A stretch of DNA of 6,481 nt from Marinagarivorans sp. UBA5868. Its GTDB lineage: Bacteria; Pseudomonadota; Gammaproteobacteria; Pseudomonadales; Cellvibrionaceae. Numbering within the stretch: position 1 is the first letter of the stretch; the number at the start of each line of letters is the position of its first letter. Both the position numbers and the translations under genes were made by a program. The notes under the pieces were generated by a model that had not been told where the DNA came from, searched no databases, and saw only the letters and a program-made list of their open reading frames with translations. Shown in pieces: positions 1-6,417 of the stretch. The DNA lies in NCBI GenBank assembly GCA_002432095.1, contig DJFQ01000111.1, positions 14,484 to 20,964 on the forward strand, written 5' to 3'.

Positions 1-990
1 CTGGTCGCCACCGCGGCGCAACCCAAGGAAGTTTTATTGTCTGATGATCCCCCTGAATCTCAGGCTCGCAGGGCGGAAAACCAGAACCCATCGGCGGAGG
101 AGGGGTGGGACTACCCTGAGTGGGATTATCGAAGCAATAGCTATCGCAATCCCGGCGCTCGGGTCCTGCGCATACCTGTCGGCAAAGGATCACAAAAATG
201 GGTAGAGGAAACCCTCGAAGCGCATCGCTCTTTGATTGGCAACATTCGACGACAATTCGAAATGTTGCGGGCACGCAGGATTTTATTTCGCAAGCAGTTG
301 GACGGTGATGAAATTGACCTCGATGCCTACATCGCAAGTAGAGCGGACTTTCGTGCAGGCAGCAGCTTAAATGAGGCGCTTTATCAAGCTCGACGCACCA
401 CTGAGCGCAATGTGGCGATTACGCTGCTGATAGATATCAGCGGTTCAACCGACGGCTGGATCTCAACTAACCGACGTGTGATCGACGTAGAGCGGGAGGC
501 GTTGCTGCTGGTTTGTATCGCGCTGGAAAGCATGGGTGAGCCGTATTCAGTCCTCGCATTTTCCGGTGACGGTCCGCGTGCGGTGAAAGTTCAACAGCTC
601 AAAGCGTTCGACGAACGATTCAACCATGATGTTGCTTTAAAGATTAGCTCACTCGAACCGGAAAATTACACCCGTGCCGGTGCGTCAATACGGCACGCCA
701 CAGCACAGCTCATGGCAACCCCCGCCGCACACAAATTATTATTATTACTTTCCGATGGAAAGCCGCACGACAATGATCTTTACGAAGGCCGCTATGGCGT
801 GGAAGACACTCGCCAGGCGGTAGTCGAAGCGAAGCTGCAAGGGATTTCCACCTTTTGTCTCACCATTGATCGACAAGCGGCTAACTATCTCCCTGCTATT
901 TTTGGCAAACATGCCTACGCGTTACTACCCAGGCCCGAATTATTGCCGAAGGTGTTATTGGAATGGATGAAGCGGCTTCTGAAGCAGTAG
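1..990 (+). CDS. norD: NorD, nitric oxide reductase activation protein, VWA domain (5' end outside window)
   Basis: Only the C-terminal 329 codons are visible; the frame is open to the first base, so the gene starts upstream. Full NorD proteins are roughly 600 residues, so about half is missing. The tract with YPEWDYRSNSYRNPGARVL (near base 112-170) is the segment that typically precedes the VWA domain in NorD. The von Willebrand A domain follows with a complete MIDAS metal site: DISGS at about 433-447, the Thr of NYTRAG near 670, and the Asp of LLLSDGKPHD near 756. In the family, NorD works in the cytoplasm with the MoxR-type ATPase NorQ to activate the NorBC nitric oxide reductase, probably by helping insert the non-haem iron. 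It is usually last in a norCBQD cluster, so those genes are expected upstream. A TTG at 37 preceded by AAGGAAG could act as an internal start, but the open frame and family length argue for a continuing gene. Confidence 0.9.
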   Translation: MVATAAQPKEVLLSDDPPESQARRAENQNPSAEEGWDYPEWDYRSNSYRNPGARVLRIPVGKGSQKWVEETLEAHRSLIGNIRRQFEMLRARRILFRKQLDGDEIDLDAYIASRADFRAGSSLNEALYQARRTTERNVAITLLIDISGSTDGWISTNRRVIDVEREALLLVCIALESMGEPYSVLAFSGDGPRAVKVQQLKAFDERFNHDVALKISSLEPENYTRAGASIRHATAQLMATPAAHKLLLLLSDGKPHDNDLYEGRYGVEDTRQAVVEAKLQGISTFCLTIDRQAANYLPAIFGKHAYALLPRPELLPKVLLEWMKRLLKQ

Positions 991-1043
991 ACTGGAGCTA
1001 GTGCATCTCATGCCGGGTGCCAGACGAAGATGAAGCGTCACCT

Positions 1044-1057
1044 TTGATTCAGATCAA
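1044..1057. promoter_or_regulatory. FNR/Anr/Dnr-type binding site, exact consensus
   Basis: The sequence TTGATTCAGATCAA matches the FNR/Anr/Dnr consensus TTGAT-N4-ATCAA at all ten fixed positions. Its centre is 114 bp before the PdxH-like ATG at 1165. If it acts as a class II activator site at -41.5, transcription would start near 1092. Only a weak -10-like AATGAT (1082-1087) is in the right area. Such sites are bound by CRP/FNR-family regulators that respond to low oxygen or to NO. Which family member binds here cannot be told from the site alone. Confidence 0.8.
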
Positions 1058-1101
1058 GCGCGCTGGATTCAGTTTGGAAGCAATGATCGCTTTCACATCT
1101 G

Positions 1102-1109
1102 AAGGAGGT
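1102..1109 (+). promoter_or_regulatory. Perfect Shine-Dalgarno AAGGAGGT, not matched to the pdxH-like ATG
   Basis: AAGGAGGT is fully complementary to the 16S rRNA 3' end. It lies 55 nt before the ATG at 1165, too far to serve it, but 5 nt before a GTG at 1115 in another frame. The ATG at 1165 has no comparable site of its own, only weak GAG triplets near 1148-1155. This site is therefore the main evidence that translation begins at 1115. Confidence 0.7.
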
Positions 1110-1114
1110 CGTAG

Positions 1115-1183
1115 GTGGTAACGTTTCGCAAAACAAAAATGCACAACGAGATGAGATCCATACTATGGGAACACCTCCTTTAG
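1115..1183 (+). CDS. Small 22-codon ORF: leader peptide or frameshifted pdxH-like N-terminus
   Basis: A GTG start 5 nt after the perfect Shine-Dalgarno opens a 22-codon frame ending at TAG 1181-1183. It is basic at its start (VVTFRKTKMHNEMR) and overlaps the first six codons of the PdxH-like frame, which is shifted relative to it. Two readings fit. It may be a small leader ORF whose translation is coupled to the downstream ATG at 1165. Alternatively it may be the true N-terminus of the flavoprotein, separated from the rest by an indel or sequencing error near 1150-1165. The MHNEMR segment loosely recalls the MRREY-type N-terminus of PdxH proteins, which the downstream frame lacks. No homology is claimed. 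Confidence 0.4.
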   Translation: MVTFRKTKMHNEMRSILWEHLL

Positions 1184-1803
1184 ATGACTCTGAGGGTTCA
1201 CAGGCGATATTGCAGCTGGCATCCTGCCCGTTTTCTCAACTTAAAATTTGGTTACACCAAGCCATAGTAAGTGGGATGAAATATCCAACGGCAATGACGC
1301 TGGCAACACTAGCGGTCGACGGAACCCTTGACCAACGCATAGTATTGCTGAAACATCTTGACACTGCAGGACTAGTGTTCTTCGCAAGTGACAACAGTAA
1401 GAAAGTTCGCGATTTTTCTTCCCACCCATTTGTCAGCGTTCATTTCCCATGGCATACGCTGGATCGGCAAGTTCGAATCAGTGGTAAAGTCTATAAATTG
1501 GATCCGGCCCTGACTACTCAATATTTTATTACGAAACCCGATTTTGAAAAGACAACTGCACCGGCATCTGAGATGGAGGAGGAGACGTTTAATAGTTCTC
1601 GGCACTTCCTGCTTAAGCAGTTCCATATGATGCAGAGCAAATTCTACGGTGGGGGAGATCGACGCGCTGGCCAATGGAGTGGCTATCGTATAGTTCCAGA
1701 TCGATTCGAATATTGGCAGGGTGGTGGAGCGCAATTGCGCGAACGGTTCGTGTATCAGACAGTGGAGTCCGGCGCGTGGGAAATTTTACAACTATCAGAT
1801 TGA
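1165..1803 (+). CDS. PdxH-like flavoprotein (pyridoxamine 5'-phosphate oxidase family) with altered substrate site
   Basis: The 212-residue protein aligns with E. coli PdxH (218 aa) from end to end except the N-terminal arm. PTAMTLATL (41-49), QRIVLLKH (57-64), the SKK triplet (78-80), FPWHTLDRQV (94-103), WSGYRI (171-176) and FEYWQGG (181-187) are the FMN-binding split-barrel signatures of the family, which oxidises PNP/PMP to PLP with oxygen. The substrate side is degraded. Compared with E. coli numbering recalled from memory, K72 and Y129 are kept (K63, Y120), while R133 is Lys, S137 is Glu, R197 is Gln (Q190) and H199 is Arg (R192). The SQIGAWxSxQS segment is replaced by an acidic stretch around 129-141, and the RREY lid motif is absent. 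It is flanked by norD and nnrS and preceded by an FNR-type box. It is probably a paralogue rather than the housekeeping PdxH; FMN binding is likely, the substrate unknown. Confidence 0.8.
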   Translation: MGTPPLDDSEGSQAILQLASCPFSQLKIWLHQAIVSGMKYPTAMTLATLAVDGTLDQRIVLLKHLDTAGLVFFASDNSKKVRDFSSHPFVSVHFPWHTLDRQVRISGKVYKLDPALTTQYFITKPDFEKTTAPASEMEEETFNSSRHFLLKQFHMMQSKFYGGGDRRAGQWSGYRIVPDRFEYWQGGGAQLRERFVYQTVESGAWEILQLSD

Positions 1804-1825
1804 CATTCGCACCACCACTAATCAT

Positions 1826-1868
1826 AAAAAAGAAATGCTCAGCCCGGCTTGCCATCCGCGCGCGGGCT
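1826..1868 (-). terminator. Probable weak intrinsic terminator of nnrS
   Basis: On the minus strand, AGCCCG (1868-1863) can pair with CGGGCT (1846-1841) across a 16-nt loop. After five bases a U-rich tract (TTTCTTTTTT, 1835-1826) follows. The stem overlaps the last codons of nnrS. The long loop and the gap before the T-tract make it a weak candidate. Confidence 0.4.
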
Positions 1869-3041
1869 CATCAATACAGGACCGTAGAGAATTACAAAAA
1901 GACCGAATGCGATGATCCACGCGAGCGCTGACAAGCTCACCCCTAATCTGAAATCCAACGCACCTGCAGCCACCAGCAAGCGCAATACAGTCGCAAGAAT
2001 AATTGCAATATAAACAAGTAAACCAAATCGCAGCAATTTCAACGGGCGTCCTGTATGGCCCATAGTTACACGGGTCATTACACCAAGAATGAGCGTGGCC
2101 ATACCTCCGACACTCATGGCGTGTTGCCAGACGCTGCCACTAATAACAGGTATGAAGGCGGCTACACCGCGCAATAGCAATGCGGTCACCACCCATAAAT
2201 AAGCCAGGTGCAATATCCAAAGCAAAGGTTCGCGCGTTGTTTTCCACCCGACCCAACCGACCAAGCGCAAACTGTTAGCTACAGCGGCGAGGAGTGCGAG
2301 TACACTTTTTACTTGGATCGGCAATGGAAACCAATCCGCCACCAAAAGCAATGCCACACTGCCGATTGAAAAAATCTCGAGACTACGGAATGTCTTCACC
2401 GCTTCTGGATTATCGCCATGCGACTTCAACCAATTTCTGGAAAACGCGGGGATAATTCGGCCCGCAATAATCACCATCAAAAGCGTAATTACGTTAATTC
2501 CGTGTTGCTGACCTAAATATAAAAGATCCATTTTTTGGGTTATCAAACCGATCTGCATCAGCAGGTTTCCGGCAAAAAGCAGCGCCAGCACGGCCACCAG
2601 AATAAAGTTGCGACGGTTATTGTAGGTGATCAGCACCCGTGCCACATAAATCCCTAATACCGGTAAAAACGCCAGGTCCAGCACTGCCACAAACAAATCG
2701 GGCAGCCAGCCACCGAACCACATGGCCAGTCGACCAACGAGCCATAAAAGCAACAGAGCTAGCAGCTTGTGACCTTGTAAAGGTCGTGCGCCCGTCCAAT
2801 TGGTCATGGCGGTCAACACAAACCCCGCAGTCGCGGCCGTAACAAAACCGTAAAGCATCTCGTGACTGTGCCATTGCACGGGTGCCCAACCCACAGGTAT
2901 GGGCATTCCCCAAAACAAAAACGTAATCCAACCTAACATCACCGCGACGGCATAAATTCCCGTGATCAGAAAAAAGGGTCGAAAGGGATGAGCCAGCAGT
3001 GCAGATATCGGATTATGACGTAGTGATTTAATTTCGTTCAT
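1839..3041 (-). CDS. nnrS: NnrS family protein, haem/copper polytopic membrane protein
   Basis: The 400-residue protein is almost entirely hydrophobic, with about twelve membrane-spanning stretches. Family landmarks run in order: LLAHPFRPFF (15-24), WHSHEMLYGFVTAATAGF (57-74), TNWTGARPLQG (80-90), GRIIPAFSRNWL (194-205), HAMSVGGMATLILGVMTR (307-324) and MGHTGRPL (327-334). The His residues in these motifs are the likely haem or metal ligands. NnrS sits in the inner membrane and protects against nitrosative stress in bacteria such as Vibrio cholerae; its gene often lies in NO reductase or denitrification loci, as here with norD. The ATG at 3041 is chosen because the family N-terminus (HPFRPFF) begins soon after it; only a weak TGGA precedes it. 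The frame extends upstream to a TTG at 3173, adding 44 polar residues unlike NnrS. The gene converges on the PdxH-like gene (35 bp between stops) and diverges from purE. Confidence 0.9.
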   Translation of the reverse strand: MNEIKSLRHNPISALLAHPFRPFFLITGIYAVAVMLGWITFLFWGMPIPVGWAPVQWHSHEMLYGFVTAATAGFVLTAMTNWTGARPLQGHKLLALLLLWLVGRLAMWFGGWLPDLFVAVLDLAFLPVLGIYVARVLITYNNRRNFILVAVLALLFAGNLLMQIGLITQKMDLLYLGQQHGINVITLLMVIIAGRIIPAFSRNWLKSHGDNPEAVKTFRSLEIFSIGSVALLLVADWFPLPIQVKSVLALLAAVANSLRLVGWVGWKTTREPLLWILHLAYLWVVTALLLRGVAAFIPVISGSVWQHAMSVGGMATLILGVMTRVTMGHTGRPLKLLRFGLLVYIAIILATVLRLLVAAGALDFRLGVSLSALAWIIAFGLFVILYGPVLMSPRADGKPG

Positions 3042-3223
3042 GGAGCGAATCCAGGTGCATCGGTTATTGGAACTGAATATTGAGTTGGCTGAAGCCACCT
3101 GCGGGAAAAACTGCTCGCGTTGGCGAGGCACCAGCTCCATGGGGACGCTAGCAGGTGATAACCGGTCAGACAAGCAGTTAAACGCTTTAGGTCGTCAACG
3201 AGCAGAGAGCATCAAGTCCTTAT

Positions 3224-3247
3224 GTCCAATACTGTTTAGTATTGGAC
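3224..3247. repeat. Perfect inverted repeat, 10-bp arms, 4-nt spacer
   Basis: GTCCAATACT (3224-3233) and AGTATTGGAC (3238-3247) are exact reverse complements separated by GTTT. The right arm runs into a second palindrome, GGACTAGTCC (3244-3253), and a direct repeat AGTCCT flanks the structure at 3215-3220 and 3249-3254. No T-tract follows on either strand and no gene ends here, so a terminator is unlikely. The centre is about 50 bp upstream of the expected purE transcription start, which suits an operator or activator site. It could instead be a hairpin in a long nnrS leader RNA. Confidence 0.65.
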
Positions 3248-3273
3248 TAGTCCTAATTCCGGAAAAGCCCGTG

Positions 3274-3279
3274 TATAAT
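3274..3279 (+). promoter_or_regulatory. Likely purEK promoter, consensus -10 TATAAT
   Basis: An exact TATAAT is followed by a GC-rich discriminator (GCCGCGC, 3280-3286). This is a pattern seen in growth-rate and ppGpp-controlled promoters and fits a biosynthetic operon. No good -35 lies 16-18 bp upstream (3250-3256 reads GTCCTAA), so activator help is possible. Transcription would begin near 3286, giving a leader of about 70-80 nt. A second TATAAC at 3304-3309 could be an alternative -10. Confidence 0.6.
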
Positions 3280-3301
3280 GCCGCGCTCTCTGGTGCCCGT
3301 G

Positions 3302-3317
3302 TGTATAACGTTGCACA
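3302..3317. promoter_or_regulatory. Possible LacI/PurR-type operator
   Basis: TGTATAACGTTGCACA is an imperfect palindrome with a perfect core AACGTT and matching outer TGT/ACA. A central CG within AACGTT is shared with PurR operators, whose consensus is ACGCAAACGTTTGCGT, but the outer bases do not match that consensus. It lies just downstream of the predicted purE transcription start, where a repressor could block elongation. The call rests on symmetry and position only. Confidence 0.25.
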
Positions 3318-3353
3318 TCGCATGGGTCTTCATATCCCGTTCTAAATACATAC

Positions 3354-3890
3354 ATGAGATACCGAATGGACCTTACAGACCAAACATCGGGCGGCGCGGC
3401 CGTTTCTTCTGGCGATGTGCCGGTGGCGATCATCATGGGATCGCGTTCTGATTGGCCGACCATGCGCGAAGCAGCCAGTGTTCTGGATGAATTCAACATT
3501 CGTTACAACGCCATGGTGGTTTCCGCTCATCGAACTCCGGATCGATTAGTGTCGTTCGCTACATCCGCGGCCGCGTCTGGGTACAAAGTCATTATTGCCG
3601 GCGCCGGCGGCGCTGCGCATTTGCCGGGAATGACGGCTTCCATGACGGAGCTTCCGGTGGTTGCCGTGCCGGTATCAAGCCATGCGTTGAATGGCATGGA
3701 CAGTCTTTTATCCATTGTGCAGATGCCTCGTGGCGTCGCTGTGGCGACTCAGGCCATCGGCGGCGCCGGGGCATTCAATGCCGGGTTGATGGCAACCCAG
3801 ATCCTCGCATTGGGGGACGCCGATTTAGCAGCGCGTCTGCGCGATTGGCGCGCACGACAAACTCGCGATGTGCCGGTGGAGGTTGAATGA
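3354..3890 (+). CDS. purE: PurE, N5-carboxyaminoimidazole ribonucleotide mutase (class I)
   Basis: PurE moves the carboxylate of N5-CAIR to C4 of the imidazole ring, giving CAIR in cytosolic purine synthesis, using the product of PurK. Family motifs are complete: GSRSDWPTM (29-37), [11 protein letters not shown] (55-65, with the catalytic His at 59), [13 protein letters not shown] (81-93), LPVVAVPV (100-107) and [17 protein letters not shown] (116-132), the last being typical of the bacterial class I enzyme. The length, 178 residues, is slightly above the usual 160-170 because of a polar N-terminal extension before [10 protein letters not shown]. Two starts compete: ATG 3354 has no visible ribosome site, whereas ATG 3366 has GAGAT 6 nt upstream and may be the true start. 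The 3' end overlaps purK by four bases. Confidence 0.95.
   Translation: MRYRMDLTDQTSGGAAVSSGDVPVAIIMGSRSDWPTMREAASVLDEFNIRYNAMVVSAHRTPDRLVSFATSAAASGYKVIIAGAGGAAHLPGMTASMTELPVVAVPVSSHALNGMDSLLSIVQMPRGVAVATQAIGGAGAFNAGLMATQILALGDADLAARLRDWRARQTRDVPVEVE
3878..3883 (+). promoter_or_regulatory. purK ribosome binding site GGAGGT inside the purE end
   Basis: GGAGGT lies within the last codons of purE. It is 3 nt from ATG 3887 and 6 nt from ATG 3890. The spacing favours 3890 as the purK start (MRIAVVGGG), which would remove one Met. Placement inside purE indicates translational coupling. Confidence 0.6.
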
Positions 3891-5041
3891 TGCGCATAGC
3901 GGTAGTCGGCGGTGGCCAGCTTGCCCGCATGATGGCGTTGGACGGGTTGCGCCTGGGTATTCAATTCAGTTTTCTGGTTGAGCCTGACGAATCCACTCAG
4001 TGCGTTGACGGTCTGGGTGAAAAAGTTGTTTGGGATTTGGGCGAGCTACTTAATAACGACGACAAATCTTCCTACCGCGAGCTGTTCGAGGCCCTTGGCC
4101 GTCCCCAAGTAGTCACTGTGGAAAAAGAAGCGGTGCCGGTGGAAATTCTTCGCGGCCTGACCTCTTTTGCCCAAGTTCATCCCAATCCCGATGCGGTTTA
4201 CCAAACCCAACATCGCGCGCGGGAAAAACAACTGCTCAGCCGTTTGGCCATACCCACGGCCAATTTTCACGTGGCGACGACTTGTGCTGAAGTACGCACA
4301 ACGTATGAAGTGTTCGGTTTACCGCTTTTTATTAAAGCAGTGGAATCCGGTTATGACGGCAAAAATCAATGGCAACTGCACTCAGAAGCTGACCTGGAAA
4401 GCTTTGAGCGGGAAAGACCGACAGGCCCTTGGGTAGTGGAACAGCATGTGCGGTTTGATCGCGAAGCATCTTTAATCGGCGCGCGCTCAGCTTCGGGGGA
4501 AACGGCTTTTTATCCGTTGACAGAAAACCTGCATCGGCGAGGAATTCTGATTCGCTCCTTGGCGCCCGCGCCGAATTTGCCTGAGCAAACAACACGCAAT
4601 GCCCGGGACTATATGGAGCGCTTATTCAACGAAATGAATTACGTTGGCGTGCTGGCGATGGAATGTTTTGTTTGCGGTGACGATCTTCTCGTAAATGAAT
4701 TAGCGCCGCGTGTCCATAATAGCGGCCATTGGACCATGGACGCCGGCATCTGTAGCCAATTTGAAAATCATGTGCGTGCAATTGTGGATTGGCCTTTAGG
4801 CAACACCCAGCCGCGCGGTCCAAAAGGCATGGTGAATATTCTCGGCTCCCGCGATCTCACCAAACATCAGCCAAGACAACCCGGCCCATCCTGGCTCAAC
4901 GGGTCCAGCACCTTTCACTGGTACAACAAAACCGACCGTCCAGGTCGCAAACTTGGCCACATTAATTTAGCGCACGATGATCTGCAAACCCTACAAGAAC
5001 AGCTCGCCGCACAGGACCAGCAACTTTATGGGGAAGCATAG
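3887..5041 (+). CDS. purK: PurK, N5-carboxyaminoimidazole ribonucleotide synthetase (ATP-grasp)
   Basis: PurK uses ATP and bicarbonate to carboxylate AIR to N5-CAIR, the substrate of PurE. Residues 3-32 form the N-terminal nucleotide-binding-like fold ([15 protein letters not shown]). The ATP-grasp domain follows with [16 protein letters not shown] (112-127), [16 protein letters not shown] (147-162), WVVEQHV (182-188) and [10 protein letters not shown] (252-261). [16 protein letters not shown] (270-285) holds the Mg/ATP and product-site residues, and [10 protein letters not shown] (290-299) and [18 protein letters not shown] (344-361) close the C-terminal part. The 384 residues compare with about 355 in E. 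coli. The glycine loop, usually GGYDGKGQ, reads SGYDGKNQ, and the usual E-x-E-N/H-V motif reads VEKEAV (78-83), so it is a somewhat divergent copy. The ATGA overlap with purE marks one operon. Confidence 0.95.
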   Translation: MMRIAVVGGGQLARMMALDGLRLGIQFSFLVEPDESTQCVDGLGEKVVWDLGELLNNDDKSSYRELFEALGRPQVVTVEKEAVPVEILRGLTSFAQVHPNPDAVYQTQHRAREKQLLSRLAIPTANFHVATTCAEVRTTYEVFGLPLFIKAVESGYDGKNQWQLHSEADLESFERERPTGPWVVEQHVRFDREASLIGARSASGETAFYPLTENLHRRGILIRSLAPAPNLPEQTTRNARDYMERLFNEMNYVGVLAMECFVCGDDLLVNELAPRVHNSGHWTMDAGICSQFENHVRAIVDWPLGNTQPRGPKGMVNILGSRDLTKHQPRQPGPSWLNGSSTFHWYNKTDRPGRKLGHINLAHDDLQTLQEQLAAQDQQLYGEA

Positions 5042-5087
5042 AAATAAATATGGTGATCACAGATAAATAAAAACGGCGGCACACCTT

Positions 5088-6326
5088 ATGTCCATCCCCT
5101 CCCCTCAGCCGCTCTACCCTGTTTACAACGCGCTCACGCAAATGACCATGACCGATTACCCGGAGTTGCAGACGTTCCTGCAATCCGGGCAGGCATGGCG
5201 ACAACAGCACTGGCAATGGGGGCGGGATTTTCTCCGCTTTATCGGTCGCAATAAATCCGAACATACTTATGTTCGCTTTCGTAACGAAGTGGAACGTTTT
5301 CTTTTGTGGGTTTTTTTATTCTGCGACAAACCCGTTCAGGAACTGCGCAAAACACAATTGTTAGACTACGCCGACTTTTGTTGGAAACCACCGGTCAACT
5401 GGATCAGTCTTGCCAATGCGGATCGCTTTATTCACCAAGACGGGTTTTATCACAGCAATTCACTGTGGGCACCCTTCCGGCTTAAAACACCCAAAAATCA
5501 GCCCAACATTAATATCGACAAAAAGAAGTACCGCCCCTCGCAGGAAACCCTTACAGCGACATTCACCGCGCTGGTCGCCTTTTATAAATATTTAATGAAT
5601 GAGGAAATTTGTGCGGGCAATCCCGCGCAGATCGCCAAGACCGATTGCCGTTACTTTATTGCGGACGCACAGGTCAAAGAAGTGCGACGTCTTTCAGAAG
5701 CTCAATGGCAATACGTGATGGAAACCGTTCACGAAATGGCTGCAGAAGATTCTCTTTATGAACGCAGCCTGTTTATAGTCGCCACACTCAAAACACTTTT
5801 TTTGCGAATTTCTGAATTATCCGAACGCCGGGACTGGTCGCCGACGATGGGACACTTCTGGCAGGATGAAAATCAAAACTGGTGGCTGAAAATTTTTGGC
5901 AAAGGAAGAAAGCTCCGCGATGTTACCGTGCCGACGCAATATTTGGACTACTTAAAGCGATACCGAAGCTTTCGCGGTCTCCCCCCTCTTCCCTACCCTG
6001 GTGAACAATCGCCACTGGTGGAAAAAGTGCGAGGCCAAGGCGGCATGACGGCGCGGCATCTTAGCCGGTTGGTGCAGGACGTATTCGATGCGACCTATAT
6101 CAAAATGAAAACGCGTTTAGGCGAAGATCAGGCCAGGAAATTACAGGAAGCCTCCACCCATTGGCTGAGACACACCGGCGCCAGTATGGAAATTGAGCGT
6201 GGACGAGCCTTAAAAGACGTGTCGGAAGATCTGGGTCATGCGAGCATGGCAACAACTGATACGATCTATGTCCAGAGTGAAACCCGCAAGCGCGCGGAGA
6301 GCGGCAAAGGACGAAAGGTAGATTGA
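5088..6326 (+). CDS. Tyrosine-type site-specific recombinase/integrase
   Basis: The 412-residue protein has the two-part layout of tyrosine recombinases. The N-terminal SAM-like DNA-binding region (about 45-180) contains SEHTYVRFRNEVERFLLW (57-74) and, after an unusually long interval, ALVAFYKYLMNEEICAGNPA (161-180). The catalytic domain (about 200-405) keeps all six expected residues: R240 in LRISEL, K272 in GKGRKLRDV, H358 and R361 in THWLRHT, H384 in LGHASM and the Tyr nucleophile Y394 in DTIYVQ. It should therefore cut and rejoin DNA through a 3'-phosphotyrosine. The interval 95-150 (CWKPPVNW to KKKYRP) makes the N-terminal part larger than in XerC/D. The gene starts 46 bp after purK on the same strand, with no terminator seen between. 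No strong ribosome site precedes ATG 5088; an in-frame ATG at 5142 is an alternative. No tRNA or attachment site is visible, so its target is unknown. Confidence 0.88.
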   Translation: MSIPSPQPLYPVYNALTQMTMTDYPELQTFLQSGQAWRQQHWQWGRDFLRFIGRNKSEHTYVRFRNEVERFLLWVFLFCDKPVQELRKTQLLDYADFCWKPPVNWISLANADRFIHQDGFYHSNSLWAPFRLKTPKNQPNINIDKKKYRPSQETLTATFTALVAFYKYLMNEEICAGNPAQIAKTDCRYFIADAQVKEVRRLSEAQWQYVMETVHEMAAEDSLYERSLFIVATLKTLFLRISELSERRDWSPTMGHFWQDENQNWWLKIFGKGRKLRDVTVPTQYLDYLKRYRSFRGLPPLPYPGEQSPLVEKVRGQGGMTARHLSRLVQDVFDATYIKMKTRLGEDQARKLQEASTHWLRHTGASMEIERGRALKDVSEDLGHASMATTDTIYVQSETRKRAESGKGRKVD

Positions 6327-6350
6327 TATTTTTAGCGCTTCCGGCAGAAC

Positions 6351-6379
6351 TTTAACCAGACGAAAGCAAACCTTATAAG
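6351..6379 (+). promoter_or_regulatory. Possible promoter for the gene starting at 6418
   Basis: TATAAG (6374-6379) is a good -10 match, and TTTAAC (6351-6356) is a poor -35 at 17-bp spacing. The expected transcript would start near 6386, leaving a leader of about 30 nt before the ATG. The weak -35 keeps the call tentative. Confidence 0.35.
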
Positions 6380-6417
6380 CTCCAAACCGAGCGCGGCATA
6401 TCCGAAAAGGAGGGTGC

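Larger units (their letters stand above)
3042..3353. other. Divergent intergenic region nnrS/purE
   Basis: This 312-bp stretch separates the nnrS and purE starts. The nnrS-proximal part (3042-3173) is open in the nnrS frame but its translation does not resemble NnrS, so it is treated as non-coding. The purE-proximal part holds an inverted repeat, a consensus -10 and a possible operator, listed separately. No full FNR-type box was found here, in contrast to the one upstream of the PdxH-like gene. No convincing promoter for nnrS was recognised. Confidence 0.6.

Noticed and set aside
37..990. TTG 37 with upstream AAGGAAG as the real start of a stand-alone VWA protein
   Set aside because: The frame is open to base 1 and NorD normally has a large N-terminal half, so this is more likely an internal coincidence.
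1372..1734. Long minus-strand open frames inside the PdxH-like gene, and similar frames inside purE, purK and nnrS
   Set aside because: They lie opposite or in other frames of well-supported genes and show no recognisable motifs or ribosome sites.
3042..3173. 44-residue N-terminal extension of NnrS from a TTG at 3173
   Set aside because: It has no ribosome site, uses a rare start, is polar and unlike the NnrS N-terminus; ATG 3041 fits the family.
3185..3215. FNR-type half sites (GTCAA at 3194-3198, ATCAA at 3211-3215) that might control nnrS
   Set aside because: The matching left halves are missing (CTTTA and GCAGA instead of TTGAT).
3224..3247. Inverted repeat as an intrinsic terminator
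   Set aside because: No T-tract follows on either strand and neither neighbouring gene ends there.
5053..5062. GTGATCAC-centred palindrome between purK and the recombinase as a CRP site or att core
   Set aside because: It is only 8 bp, lacks CRP spacing (TGTGA-N6-TCACA), and no second copy was seen in the window.
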